Shown: one piece after another, positions 10,086-19,765 of the stretch
Layout of the letters: each line of letters starts with the position of its first letter
How positions within the stretch are numbered: position 1 is the first letter of the stretch
Origin: JBFHIZ01 sp041596215
Lineage (GTDB): Bacteria > Bacillota > Clostridia > Lachnospirales > Lachnospiraceae
Length of the DNA stretch: 64,000 nt
Reading direction: 5' to 3'
NCBI GenBank assembly: GCA_041596215.1
Contig: JBFHIZ010000005.1
Location: forward strand, 1-64,000
Position numbers and translations under genes: made by a program
The notes under the pieces: model-generated
The model's input: only the letters and a program-made list of their open reading frames with translations
Databases searched by the model: none
What the model was told of the DNA's origin: nothing

Positions 10086-11015
10086 ATGGCATTGCTTTCA
10101 ATTATTATTCCTGCATATAATGAGGAGGAAAACATAAAAAATACGAATAAAGTGTTACAGCGTATTCTAGAAGAAGCAAAGATTACTTATGAGCTTATTT
10201 TTATATCCGATGGTTCGAGGGACGAAACGTTTCCGATTTTGTTAAGTCTTGCAAAGGAAGATGAACATATACGTGCATTTCAATTTAGTCGTAATTTTGG
10301 AAAAGAAGCAGCAATATTTGCAGGATTAAAAAAAGCAAAAGGTGATGCATGTGTAGTGATTGATTGTGATTTACAACATCCACCAGAAGTGATACCTCAA
10401 ATGTTTGAATTATGGAAACAAGGATATGATGTTGTGGAAGGAATTAAAAGCTCAAGAGGAAAAGAAAATATTTTTTATAAGATTTTTGCAGGGATTTTTT
10501 ATGGGTTAATGAGTAAATTAATGAAGATGGATATGAAAGCAACTTCGGACTATAAGTTAATTGATCGAAAAGTAGTAGAGGTGCTTCTTGGACTATCTGA
10601 AAGCAATACTTTTTTTCGTGCATTAACATTTTGGTCGGGATTTCATAAAACAAATATTGAATTTGATGTGCAAGAACGCGCAGCAGGGGCAAGCAAATGG
10701 TCCTTCTTAAGTCTTATGCGCTACGCAATATCTAATACAACATCTTTTACAATTGTTCCCTTACAGGCAATTACAATTCTTGGCTGTATTTCTATACTTG
10801 GATCAATTGTAGTTGCAATACAAACGCTGGTGAAATATTTCAATGGAACTGCAGTAGAAGGATTTACCACGGTTATTTTACTAATATTAATTATTGGTGG
10901 TGTGATTATGTTGAGTTTAGGAATTCTTGGTCATTATCTAGGCCGTGTATATGAAGAAGTGAAGGGAAGACCTCGTTATATCATAAAAGAATCAACGGAT
11001 GAAAGGAAGGAATAA
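10086..11015 (+). CDS. GtrB-like polyprenyl-phosphate sugar synthase (GT2, DPM1-like)
   Basis: A 309-residue protein: a GT-A domain (SIIIPAYNEEENI, ISDGSRDET, RNFGKEAAIFAGL, then VIDCDLQHPPE around residues 95-105) followed by two C-terminal membrane helices. These are the signatures of GtrB/DPM1 enzymes that move a sugar, usually glucose, from a nucleotide onto undecaprenyl phosphate. It follows gtrA by two bases and shares one base with the next gene. The sugar is probably glucose by analogy with Gtr systems, but this is inference. Confidence 0.85.
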   Translation: MALLSIIIPAYNEEENIKNTNKVLQRILEEAKITYELIFISDGSRDETFPILLSLAKEDEHIRAFQFSRNFGKEAAIFAGLKKAKGDACVVIDCDLQHPPEVIPQMFELWKQGYDVVEGIKSSRGKENIFYKIFAGIFYGLMSKLMKMDMKATSDYKLIDRKVVEVLLGLSESNTFFRALTFWSGFHKTNIEFDVQERAAGASKWSFLSLMRYAISNTTSFTIVPLQAITILGCISILGSIVVAIQTLVKYFNGTAVEGFTTVILLILIIGGVIMLSLGILGHYLGRVYEEVKGRPRYIIKESTDERKE

Positions 11016-12211
11016 TGGAAAGCAAGCAACTCGTACAGGGGAAGCATAGAAAAGTGAATATGGAAGTTCTTCGGATACTTGCAATGCTTATGATTATTTC
11101 CTTACATTATTTTGGGAAAGGTGAGACCTTGCTTGTATTCACAGGCGATAACTTTACAGAAAATGCATATTTTGCAAGATTTTTTGAAGCATTATCTGTG
11201 GTCTCTGTAAATATATATATCTTAATATCTGGTTATTTTTTGGTGGATAGTAAGTTTAAAATTGAAAAAATAGTGCAATTATGGTTACAAATATTCTTCT
11301 ATTCTGCAGGTATTTTTCTGATTTTTAAAGCACTAGGGAGAATTCCTGAAATATATGATAATTTTTATTATACTAATATTTTTTTAACCCCCATTGCTTT
11401 AAAACATAATTGGTTTCCTTCTATCTATTTGATTTTGTACGCGTTATCTCCTTTTTTAGCAGTGATGGTAAAGAAAGTAACCAAAAAACAATTACAAGCT
11501 CTTATTGTAATCTTACTGGTTATTTTTTCTAAAATTCCACAAATGCTTTTTCCATTAGGTATTGGATTTGATGATGATGGATATGGGATTATTTGGATGA
11601 TTTGCTTGTTTGTGGTAGCAGGTTATATAAAGTTATATGTTCCGATCAGCGGGAAATGGATTAAAAAATTGGGATGGTATTTGTTTGCGTCTCTTTTGAC
11701 GTTTATTTCATATTTTGTAATTTCTTTTATTTATCTTCGGTATGGAAAATTAGATAATTTCACGGATATTTTTTACCATTACAACAGCCCGACAACAATC
11801 GTGGCATCGATTGCATTGTTTTTGGCATTTTTAAATCTTGGACAAAAAAATATGGGAGAGAATAAAAAGGCACATAAATTTATAGATAACTTTGTTTTAT
11901 ATATTGCAAGTTTAACATTTGGAATCTATTTGATTCACGAACATATATTGCTTAGAGGGCTTTGGATAACACTATGGAAAGTTCCGGAAGCTTTTGAACA
12001 TTGGTATTTTATGATACATTATCTTTTAGTAATACTTACGGTATTTATTATTTGTGGAAGTATAGAAGCAATCAGAAAATTTGTTTTTTCTTTTCTATAT
12101 CGAAGTAGAAGTTGGCTTTTTTTCCAAAGTAAAATGCATAAATTTAATGCAAGAATGAATGGAGAGGATGAACCCAATGCAAGAAACAAAACGAAAAAAT
12201 CCTTGGAATAA
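11015..12211 (+). CDS. Acyltransferase family 3 membrane protein
   Basis: A 398-residue protein with about ten helices. The N-terminus has the acyltransferase-3 pattern: NMEVLRILAMLMIISLHYFG, with the conserved R and H of TM1, and later FGIYLIHEHILLR. These enzymes carry acyl groups, usually acetyl, across the membrane to modify surface glycans. Its ATG overlaps the GtrB-like stop (TAATG). It probably O-acetylates the polysaccharide, perhaps with the SGNH hydrolase-like protein at 17.8 kb as extracellular partner; that pairing is inference. Confidence 0.82.
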   Translation: MESKQLVQGKHRKVNMEVLRILAMLMIISLHYFGKGETLLVFTGDNFTENAYFARFFEALSVVSVNIYILISGYFLVDSKFKIEKIVQLWLQIFFYSAGIFLIFKALGRIPEIYDNFYYTNIFLTPIALKHNWFPSIYLILYALSPFLAVMVKKVTKKQLQALIVILLVIFSKIPQMLFPLGIGFDDDGYGIIWMICLFVVAGYIKLYVPISGKWIKKLGWYLFASLLTFISYFVISFIYLRYGKLDNFTDIFYHYNSPTTIVASIALFLAFLNLGQKNMGENKKAHKFIDNFVLYIASLTFGIYLIHEHILLRGLWITLWKVPEAFEHWYFMIHYLLVILTVFIICGSIEAIRKFVFSFLYRSRSWLFFQSKMHKFNARMNGEDEPNARNKTKKSLE

Positions 12212-13904
12212 AATAGGAATTATAGGGGCAGTATTGGTATTAGGTATTTTACCATTACTGCGAATTCGACTAGGCGTTGATTTGACGGATACGGGGTATT
12301 CTTATGGTAATTTTGAAAATTTTTCTTCGATGGAAGGAATGTGGGTAATTGCAACGTATTTAGCAAATGTAGTAGGACATTTTTTCACGTTACTTCCGTT
12401 TGGCCATACGATGGTGGGAATGAATTTTTATACGGGGCTTGTGATTAGTGTGATTCTTATATATTCTTTTTTCTTTCTTATAAAAATTCTTCCAATTTGG
12501 ATGGTATTTGTTGGCGAACTTTTAGCTTTTTTCCTTTGCTGGTGTCCGAGTGCAATTTTATATAATTATTTGACTTATTTATGTATGCTGTTGGCACTTT
12601 CTTTTCTATACAAAGGGTTAAGAAAAGAAAAAAAATGGCAATTATTTGTTGCGGGCATTTTTTTAGGAATCAACGTATTTGTAAGATTTCCAAACCTTGT
12701 ACAAGCAGGATTTATTCTAGTGGTATGGTATGATGCCATTTCAAATAAAAAAGGATGGAAAACCAGCATGCAAAATACACTTCTTTGTTTGTGTGGTTAT
12801 ATTGTTGGATTTGGCTCCATATTTGCAATTGTAATCGGACAATATGGTTGGTTACAGTATCAAGATATGTTAAAGTCCTTAACCAATGTTGGTACAAATA
12901 TTAGTGGATATGGACCATTTTCAATGATAAGGAATATCTTATTTGATTACTTACAGCATTTGCGATTTTTATGGATGGCAATTCTTTGCTTGGTCATCAT
13001 TCAGCTACTTTATGCAAAAGGGAAAAATAAATTGTTACGTGCAATGGTTTGCATCATCGGGGGAGGGACTTTCGCGGGCATTTTTTATTATTATTATCTG
13101 AATGGTTTGTTTTCCTATAACCGTTATAATGATTATACTTCAATTTTTTTCTGGGCGATGCTATTTTTAGTGTTATCGATTGGAATTGATTTGCTGTTTC
13201 TTATTCGAAAAGACAGTACAAAGGAAATAAAATTAGTTGCGATAATAAGTTTGATGATTTTAATATTGACGCCACTTGGTAGTAATAACTCCGTATATCC
13301 AAATTTTAATAATTTATTTTATGTTGCGCCACTTACATTTTATGGGTTATACCATATGCTTTTAAAAAAAGAATTACGTAAAAAATATCTGCCATTGCAA
13401 GTTTCTTTATTTGCGGTTTTGGCAATTCTTATGATACAATGCGGGTTATTCAAAACCATATTTACTTTTCGTGATGCTGGATTATCGAGTGAATTAAATA
13501 CGTGCATGACTCAAAATGAAGTAGGAAAAGGAATGATTACAACAAAGGAACGGGCGAATATGATAGAGGGTTTGACGGAATATATTGTCGCAGAAGATTT
13601 GACGGAACGTAAGGTAGTGATTTTGGGGTATCTTCCGGGGATTCCATATGTATTAAATCTTACCCCTGCAATTTCATCTACCTGGCCTGATTTGCCATCT
13701 TATTCAAGTGAAGAATTCACTTGTAGCTTACGACAGGCTGATACACCTCTTGTGTTCATTAGTTTGGATAAGTATCCGGATATTTTGTCTTATGAGGATG
13801 AAACAGGGGATGAGAAGGCCACGATTTTAGCAAAGTATTTACGAATGCAAGAATATGAAGTAGTATATACAGATGATAATTTTGAAATTTATGATGTGCG
13901 ATGA
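12177..13904 (+). CDS. Polytopic membrane protein, possible GT-C glycosyltransferase
   Basis: A 575-residue protein I cannot name. TM1 is followed by an outer loop with LTDTGYSYGNFENF, then about eleven helices and a ~130-residue soluble tail, the general GT-C plan. Three in-frame ATGs lie close together (12159, 12168, 12177); the last sits nine bases from a GGAGAGG site and is preferred. The gene overlaps the acyltransferase by 35 bases, so the two are translationally coupled. Confidence 0.7.
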   Translation: MQETKRKNPWNKIGIIGAVLVLGILPLLRIRLGVDLTDTGYSYGNFENFSSMEGMWVIATYLANVVGHFFTLLPFGHTMVGMNFYTGLVISVILIYSFFFLIKILPIWMVFVGELLAFFLCWCPSAILYNYLTYLCMLLALSFLYKGLRKEKKWQLFVAGIFLGINVFVRFPNLVQAGFILVVWYDAISNKKGWKTSMQNTLLCLCGYIVGFGSIFAIVIGQYGWLQYQDMLKSLTNVGTNISGYGPFSMIRNILFDYLQHLRFLWMAILCLVIIQLLYAKGKNKLLRAMVCIIGGGTFAGIFYYYYLNGLFSYNRYNDYTSIFFWAMLFLVLSIGIDLLFLIRKDSTKEIKLVAIISLMILILTPLGSNNSVYPNFNNLFYVAPLTFYGLYHMLLKKELRKKYLPLQVSLFAVLAILMIQCGLFKTIFTFRDAGLSSELNTCMTQNEVGKGMITTKERANMIEGLTEYIVAEDLTERKVVILGYLPGIPYVLNLTPAISSTWPDLPSYSSEEFTCSLRQADTPLVFISLDKYPDILSYEDETGDEKATILAKYLRMQEYEVVYTDDNFEIYDVR

Positions 13905-13924
13905 AAATCGCGAAAGGAGAATAG

Positions 13925-15055
13925 ATGATTAATTTTAATGTTCCTCCATTTACGGGAAAAGAAATGGAGTATATGAAAGAGGCAGTGACAAATCAAAAAA
14001 TATGTGGGGATGGTTCTTTTACGAAGAAATGTAATCAATGGATTGAAGAAAAATCAAAAGCTGGAAGATGTATGTTAACCACTTCTTGTACGCACGCGTT
14101 GGAGCTTGCTGCACTTATTGCGGACATTAAACCGGGAGACGAAATTATTATGCCAGCGTATACATTTGTTTCAACCGCAGATGCATTTGTACTTCGTGGC
14201 GCAAAGATTGTATTTGTTGACATTCGTCCGGATACTATGAATATGGATGAAACAAAGATAGAGGAAGCAATTACGGACAAAACAAAGGCAATTGCTCCCG
14301 TTCATTATGCAGGGGTTGCATGTGAAATGGACGCGATTATGGAGATTGCAAATCGACACAATCTATTTGTTATTGAAGATGCGGCACAAGGAATTATGTC
14401 GACTTATAAAGGAAAAGCATTAGGAACAATTGGAGATTTTGGTGCATTTAGCTTTCATGAAACAAAAAATTATAGCATGGGAGAGGGTGGAGCAATTCTT
14501 CTTCGCGATGAAAAACACTGTGAACTTGCCGAAATTATGAGAGAAAAAGGAACCAATCGCTCTAAATTTTTCCGTGGACAAATTGATAAATATACTTGGG
14601 TTGAGTTTGGATCCTCTTATTTACCAAGTGAGTTAAATGCGGCTTACTTATGGGCGCAGCTTGAATTGGCGGAAGAAATTAATGAGAATCGACTGTCAAC
14701 TTGGAACCACTATTATAAAGGCTTTGCCGCGTTAGCAGAAACTGGGAAAATTCAACTTCCAACAATTCCAGAGGACTGTGTACATAATGCACATATGTTT
14801 TATATAAAAACAAAAGATATAGCAGAACGTTCGAATTTAATTGCGTTCTTAAAACAAAATGAAATTATGGCGGTATTTCATTATATTCCTTTGCATACCG
14901 CTCCTGCTGGAATTAAATATGGAAGATTTCACGGAGAAGATAAGTATACGACAAAAGAAAGTGAACGATTACTTCGTTTGCCAATGTATTATAGGTTGGA
15001 ACCAGAAAAAGTAGACTATATCATTGGAAAAGTCAAAGAGTTTTATGGAGAATAA
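13925..15055 (+). CDS. wecE: dTDP-4-amino-4,6-dideoxygalactose transaminase (WecE/RffA)
   Basis: A 376-residue PLP enzyme of the DegT/DnrJ/EryC1/StrS class. It converts dTDP-4-keto-6-deoxyglucose, the RmlB product, to dTDP-Fuc4N. Similarity to E. coli WecE as I recall it is high throughout: FNVPPFTGKEMEYM, ICGDGSFTKKC, PAYTFVSTADAFVLRGAK, FHETKNYS with the PLP lysine at K181, and MREKGTNRSKFFRGQ. ATG at 13925 has an AAGGAG motif. It forms a tight trio with the GNAT and an ArnC-like GT2. rmlA and rmlB for its substrate lie 12-14 kb downstream in the same locus. Confidence 0.92.
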   Translation: MINFNVPPFTGKEMEYMKEAVTNQKICGDGSFTKKCNQWIEEKSKAGRCMLTTSCTHALELAALIADIKPGDEIIMPAYTFVSTADAFVLRGAKIVFVDIRPDTMNMDETKIEEAITDKTKAIAPVHYAGVACEMDAIMEIANRHNLFVIEDAAQGIMSTYKGKALGTIGDFGAFSFHETKNYSMGEGGAILLRDEKHCELAEIMREKGTNRSKFFRGQIDKYTWVEFGSSYLPSELNAAYLWAQLELAEEINENRLSTWNHYYKGFAALAETGKIQLPTIPEDCVHNAHMFYIKTKDIAERSNLIAFLKQNEIMAVFHYIPLHTAPAGIKYGRFHGEDKYTTKESERLLRLPMYYRLEPEKVDYIIGKVKEFYGE

Positions 15056-15060
15056 GTGGA

Positions 15061-15597
15061 ATGTGTGAAATTAGAGAACCAATATATCAAGGTGAAAAAA
15101 TATATCTACGCAAAATAGAAGATAGAGATACCGAATTGATCGTGGCATGGAGAAATTCTGAAGCGGTACGCCCACATTTTATCTATCAGGAAGTTTTTAC
15201 GTCAGAAAGTCATATGCATTGGAAACGAACCATGGTGGATACGAAAAAAGTGGACCAATTCATGATATGTGATAGGGAGACGAAAAAACCGTTGGGATCG
15301 GTTTATATTCGTGATATTGATAAGGTACATAAGAAAGGTGAATATGGCATTTTTTTAGCACCGGACGCACCACATGGAAAAGGAATTGGAACAGAAACGG
15401 CAAAACTTACCATACAGTATGCCTTTGCGGTGAGAAAATTGCATCGTCTGTTTCTGAGAGTATATGCAGATAATTTACAAGCAATTCGTTCTTATGAAAA
15501 AGCTGGATTCGTGAAAGAAGGCTATTTAAAAGATGATGTTTTTGTAAATGGAACATTTCGGGATATTGTGTTAATGGCAATTAGGAATACGAAATAG
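15061..15597 (+). CDS. GNAT N-acetyltransferase, probably acting on dTDP-Fuc4N
   Basis: A 178-residue GNAT of the RimJ/PseH kind: AWRNSEAVRPHF near residue 30, then the acetyl-CoA-binding HGKGIGTETAKL segment and NLQAIRSYEKAGFVKEG. It begins five bases after wecE and precedes an ArnC-like transferase by 14 bases. From that context it most likely acetylates the 4-amino group of dTDP-Fuc4N to give dTDP-Fuc4NAc, a WecD-like step. A PseH role linked to the PseG-like gene at the window start is the main alternative. Confidence 0.75.
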   Translation: MCEIREPIYQGEKIYLRKIEDRDTELIVAWRNSEAVRPHFIYQEVFTSESHMHWKRTMVDTKKVDQFMICDRETKKPLGSVYIRDIDKVHKKGEYGIFLAPDAPHGKGIGTETAKLTIQYAFAVRKLHRLFLRVYADNLQAIRSYEKAGFVKEGYLKDDVFVNGTFRDIVLMAIRNTK

Positions 15598-15611
15598 AAA
15601 GTAGGCAGAAG

Positions 15612-16541
15612 ATGAGTTTAATTTCATTTGTTATACCGTGTTATCGTTCGCAGCAAACAATTGAGAGCGTTGTGTTAGAAATAGAACAGACGATGGAAAA
15701 GTTAGCAGATTATACGCATGAAATTATTATGGTAAATGATTGTTCCCCGGATGATACGTATCAGGTGATAAAAAAAATATGTGAGAAAAACAAAGCTTAT
15801 AAGGGCGTGGATTTTGCAAGAAATTTTGGACAACATGCAGCTTTAATGGCAGGATTACGTTTATCCAAGGGTGATGTTGTGATTTGTTTGGATGATGACG
15901 GACAAACACCAGCAGATGAAGTTTGGAAATTGTTGGAACAAATTCAAAATGGAAGCGATGTTGTATATGCAAAATATGCAAGCAAAAAACATTCAGCATT
16001 TCGAAATTTTGGAAGCCATATTAATGAGAAAATGACAAGACGGCTTTTAGGAAAACCCAAAGATTTATATATTTCAAGTTATTTTGCAGCAAAACGATTT
16101 GTAGTAGAAGATATGATACGATACGAAAACTCATATCCCTATGTAATTGGATTGGTGCTACGTACGACAAAGAATATAAGCAATGTGGAAGTAAATCATA
16201 GAGAACGAGAAGTTGGTAATTCGGGATACACCTTAGCTAAGCTATTTGGTTTATGGTTTAATGGGTTTACTGCATTTTCGGTACAACCATTACGTATTGC
16301 TACGATGGTTGGATTTGGAAGTGCGTTTCTGGGATTTGCCTATGGGATTTATACAGTAATTAAACGACTATTGATTCCAGATATTCCAGCAGGATATTCG
16401 GCGTTGATGGCAGTTATTTTATGTATTGGTGGATTGTTAATGATTATGCTTGGAATGGTTGGCGAATATGTGGGGAGAGTATATATTAGTCTAAACAATG
16501 CGCCACAGTATGTCATTAAAGAAATGATAAATGAGGAATAG
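15612..16541 (+). CDS. ArnC-like polyprenyl-phosphate aminosugar transferase (GT2)
   Basis: A 309-residue GT2 enzyme with two C-terminal membrane helices. Motifs: SFVIPCYRSQQTI, MVNDCSPDDT, RNFGQHAALMAGL and LDDDGQTPADE. The GQHxAxMAG stretch and HREREVGNSGYT are closer to ArnC, which loads 4-formamido-arabinose on Und-P, than to the GKEAA of GtrB. With wecE and the GNAT just upstream, Und-P-Fuc4N or Und-P-Fuc4NAc is the likely product. The ArnE/F-like pair at 22.7 kb could flip it. Specificity is inference from context. Confidence 0.8.
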   Translation: MSLISFVIPCYRSQQTIESVVLEIEQTMEKLADYTHEIIMVNDCSPDDTYQVIKKICEKNKAYKGVDFARNFGQHAALMAGLRLSKGDVVICLDDDGQTPADEVWKLLEQIQNGSDVVYAKYASKKHSAFRNFGSHINEKMTRRLLGKPKDLYISSYFAAKRFVVEDMIRYENSYPYVIGLVLRTTKNISNVEVNHREREVGNSGYTLAKLFGLWFNGFTAFSVQPLRIATMVGFGSAFLGFAYGIYTVIKRLLIPDIPAGYSALMAVILCIGGLLMIMLGMVGEYVGRVYISLNNAPQYVIKEMINEE

Positions 16542-16543
16542 TT

Positions 16544-17749
16544 ATGCAAGAACAAAACAAATCAAAAAAATGGTGGGAAGTAATGCTGAATTCCCTTGCT
16601 TTTTTAAGCTTTGGAAGTTATACCGTAGCATGTACATATTTGTTTTATATGCAGGCAATACAAAAGATCGTGGATATTGAAGCAGGTAGCCATTTATTTG
16701 AATCAGATTTGCCATATCATATAAAAATGGCAGTTGTTGATGGATGGTATTATTCGCTTACCGGATTCCTATATAAAATTTTTGATACATTTCCTGCAAG
16801 CAATTATTTTATTGCTGTTTTTCTAGGATTGATTGCGGGAGGGACGGTATATCTAACATATAAAATGTTAGAAAAAATATGGGTCTCTTTTCCAAAGTAT
16901 ACACTTATGTTTTTTTCGCTTGCTTTAAATGTAATGATGGCAGCACATTTAGATTATGGCCATACGGCTTGGTATATTGGATATGAGTCTGGAAACCTAT
17001 GGCATAATTCGACATATCTTGTTATGCGATTTTTTGCACTAATAACATGGATATGGTATGTACGATGTAACAAGCATTACCAAAAGAAATTATCGTTTTT
17101 TGAGGGGGGAGTATATGCCATTCTACTAGCAATAACGACATTGGTAAAGCCAAGTTTTATTATTGTGTTTTTACCCACAATGGCAATTTTACTTATCATC
17201 GATTTGCTGAAAGGTGCTTCTTTTAAACGCGTATTCTTTTTTGCATTAACAGTGATTCCATCACTTTTTGTTATGATTGGACAACAGATAATTTTATTTG
17301 GAGAGTCTACGGAAAGCGGCATTGTAGTGGATCCTTGGTATACACTTAGCTTACATGCAAATCACCCGAAAGTTACGTTGGTATTATCGATTGCGTTTCC
17401 ACTTATGGTTCTTGCTTTTTCAATTCGTAGAGTATGGACGGATATGTGGTATCTTGGCACTTGGATCATGTGGGGAATTGGATTTTTGCAGATCTTACTC
17501 TTAACAGAAACTGGAACCAGAGCAAATGATGGGAATTTTATCTGGGGATATGCGATTGCGATTTTTATTCTAAACATCGTTAGTATGATAGTATTTATGG
17601 AACAGTGGATGAAGAAAAAAACATATCAAGGATCGGTTTTATTACAAAGAGTATACTTTCTCTTTGCTGGTTTTTTGTTTTTGTACCAGACAATTTGTGG
17701 ATTTCGGTTCTTCCTTTGGATGTTAGAAGGAAAAACCTATTGGATATAA
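16544..17749 (+). CDS. Polytopic membrane protein, possible GT-C glycosyltransferase
   Basis: A 401-residue protein that I do not recognise. TM1 is followed by a short outer loop containing ESDLPYHIKMA, then about nine helices. A second loop has DYGHTAWYIGYESGNLWHN, rich in aromatics and acidic residues. It starts two bases after the ArnC-like gene, which suggests that it is the transferase for that donor, but no tail domain is present and the fold is uncertain. Confidence 0.65.
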   Translation: MQEQNKSKKWWEVMLNSLAFLSFGSYTVACTYLFYMQAIQKIVDIEAGSHLFESDLPYHIKMAVVDGWYYSLTGFLYKIFDTFPASNYFIAVFLGLIAGGTVYLTYKMLEKIWVSFPKYTLMFFSLALNVMMAAHLDYGHTAWYIGYESGNLWHNSTYLVMRFFALITWIWYVRCNKHYQKKLSFFEGGVYAILLAITTLVKPSFIIVFLPTMAILLIIDLLKGASFKRVFFFALTVIPSLFVMIGQQIILFGESTESGIVVDPWYTLSLHANHPKVTLVLSIAFPLMVLAFSIRRVWTDMWYLGTWIMWGIGFLQILLLTETGTRANDGNFIWGYAIAIFILNIVSMIVFMEQWMKKKTYQGSVLLQRVYFLFAGFLFLYQTICGFRFFLWMLEGKTYWI

Positions 17750-17767
17750 AAAGAAAGGGAATAAAAT

Positions 17768-18598
17768 ATGAAAAATAAGATAGGATTATTCCTTCTTTTT
17801 ATTTGTGTAGGTGTTTTTGCAGTTTGGCCAGAGAAACAAAATGGCCCCATGCTTCCAGTAGAAGAAGGGGTGACAGGGATTGTACTTATGGGGGATTCTA
17901 CCATAGGAAATTGTAAGGATGAAACAGGAATTGCAGCACTTTTAGAAGAAGAAGTACAAATGCCAACGTACAATTACGCCATTGGTGGTACTTGTATGGC
18001 AAGTATTAATACAGAATTTTCAAATACGTATTTCTTTGATGCTTTTAGTGTCGTACATCTGTGTGAGACCATTGCAAATCAGGATTTTCTTACATTAAAA
18101 GTTAGTGCAGAAAATTTACCTTTAAAAAAAGCGGATTTGCAAAAGGTAATACTTAATTTAGAGAATGTTGATCTGGAAAAAATTGATTATATTTTTATGG
18201 CGCAGGGTTTAAATGATTATATGGCGCAAGTGATGCCACAAGGTGAGGATACGACATCCATTTATACTTACTATGGGGCATTAACAGCAGCAGTGAAAGA
18301 TTTACAGCAGGTAAATCCGAATAATGCCATTGTGATTTTATCACCAACCTATAATATATATTTAGAAGAAGTAAATGCAGGAACGAGGGAAACAACGTAT
18401 TCGTTTTTTGAATATATCGAAATTTGTGAAAACGTGGCAAAAGAATGTGGCGTAGAGTTTATAAATATGTATGAGGCAATGGGGATTGATGAAACCAATG
18501 TGGACACATATTGTATTTCTGACCATGTGCATTTTAATGAAGAGGGTAGAAAATTATATACTTCAATATTAGCTGACTTTATTCAAAATCATAAATAA
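17768..18598 (+). CDS. Exported SGNH/GDSL hydrolase-like protein
   Basis: A 276-residue protein with an N-terminal hydrophobic segment (residues 5-19), so tethered or secreted. The SGNH blocks are present: block I GDS at residues 42-44, block III QGLND, and a C-terminal SDHVHFNEEG with the Asp and His of the triad. Family members esterify or de-esterify glycans. Within this locus it could add or remove O-acetyl groups with the acyltransferase at 11-12 kb. A related but catalytically degenerate protein is encoded on the other strand at 21.6-22.6 kb. Confidence 0.75.
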   Translation: MKNKIGLFLLFICVGVFAVWPEKQNGPMLPVEEGVTGIVLMGDSTIGNCKDETGIAALLEEEVQMPTYNYAIGGTCMASINTEFSNTYFFDAFSVVHLCETIANQDFLTLKVSAENLPLKKADLQKVILNLENVDLEKIDYIFMAQGLNDYMAQVMPQGEDTTSIYTYYGALTAAVKDLQQVNPNNAIVILSPTYNIYLEEVNAGTRETTYSFFEYIEICENVAKECGVEFINMYEAMGIDETNVDTYCISDHVHFNEEGRKLYTSILADFIQNHK

Positions 18599-18616
18599 GA
18601 GTGGTAGGAGGTTCTA

Positions 18617-19765
18617 GTGAAAAGGATAGAAGAAGTATCTTTAAAAATAGGTAAAACTATAGTATGGGCACTGCTTGTGGGACAGTTCGTTTTCGCCATA
18701 TGGTGGGTGATTCATAATATTACGGTAATTCCAGATTTTGCCCTTGCATCGGAATCTTATATTTATGGGAATGTAGTGCAAGCTATGGGAAACTTTTTTT
18801 GGCTGATTTACTTAGCACAGGTGGTTGCTTTCTTTTTTGGGATTCGGGAACTGTTTCCAAATAATTTTTGGATTGCTTGTTTTAGTATTACCAATCCACT
18901 TATTTTACAGTTTGTTTTTGCGTTAGTTCCAGATATATTTTGTGTAGCAATGCTTTTTGCCCTTCTTGCACCAGTATTACAGGGAGGAAAGTTACGAGGA
19001 AAACATGTGATCTTTTTGTTTGTTTTGGGAATGCTAAATGCTGCGTATTTTTTTGCAGGGATCTTTGTGATTGCAATTCTTGTAATAAGAGATTATGTAA
19101 AAGAACGAAATAAAAATGAAAAACAAATGGATGATGCGAAATACCGAAAAAAGAAGCTTGCCAATCGACTTATGCTTCTACAGGTTGCGCTTGTCATCGT
19201 CTTGCTATTGGTGTCTTATCAAACGAGAAAAAATGAAAAGGATGAAACATCTGTGCAGACAGGGATACGGGAACGTTTTACAATAAATGAGGAAATTCCC
19301 TCGAATCATTCTGAATTAAGTGTAATAAAAGGCGTCGTAACGGACACGTTATATATGGTGATGACACCATATACTTATATGCAGGTTATGGAACAAAAGT
19401 TATTGACTCAAAATGGGTGGAATTATGTTAATTTCACAAGAGTATTACCAAGGATTAGCAAATATTATATGGAACTTTCCGAACGAAATCTATTTTTTGC
19501 GTTGGCAATTACGGTGCTTACTTGGCTGGGTTCTTTTATGTATTCTAAGGAAAAATTTGTTTTATCAATGGATAAAATACGATATATCCTTGCTTGTTTC
19601 GGAGTATGCCTTGTTTTTTCTGTAGTAACTAAAAGAGGGGTAGATTATCGAACAGGCTTGTTTGTAATACCTGTATGGTACGAAATGATACTATCTTGGT
19701 TTGAAAGAGTAAAGATTTTTTCAAAGAAGGAGGAAGGCAAAAAATATGATGATAGGGTCTCTTGA
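18617..19765 (+). CDS. Polytopic membrane protein of unknown function
   Basis: A 382-residue protein with about eight helices, a charged cytoplasmic loop near residues 165-185 (ERNKNEKQMDDAKYRKKK) and an external segment of ~60 residues before the last helices. I recognise no family motif. The start is GTG at 18617 with TAGGAGG five bases ahead. The next gene begins 20 bases inside its 3' end. Context suggests a glycan-related role. Confidence 0.65.
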   Translation: MKRIEEVSLKIGKTIVWALLVGQFVFAIWWVIHNITVIPDFALASESYIYGNVVQAMGNFFWLIYLAQVVAFFFGIRELFPNNFWIACFSITNPLILQFVFALVPDIFCVAMLFALLAPVLQGGKLRGKHVIFLFVLGMLNAAYFFAGIFVIAILVIRDYVKERNKNEKQMDDAKYRKKKLANRLMLLQVALVIVLLLVSYQTRKNEKDETSVQTGIRERFTINEEIPSNHSELSVIKGVVTDTLYMVMTPYTYMQVMEQKLLTQNGWNYVNFTRVLPRISKYYMELSERNLFFALAITVLTWLGSFMYSKEKFVLSMDKIRYILACFGVCLVFSVVTKRGVDYRTGLFVIPVWYEMILSWFERVKIFSKKEEGKKYDDRVS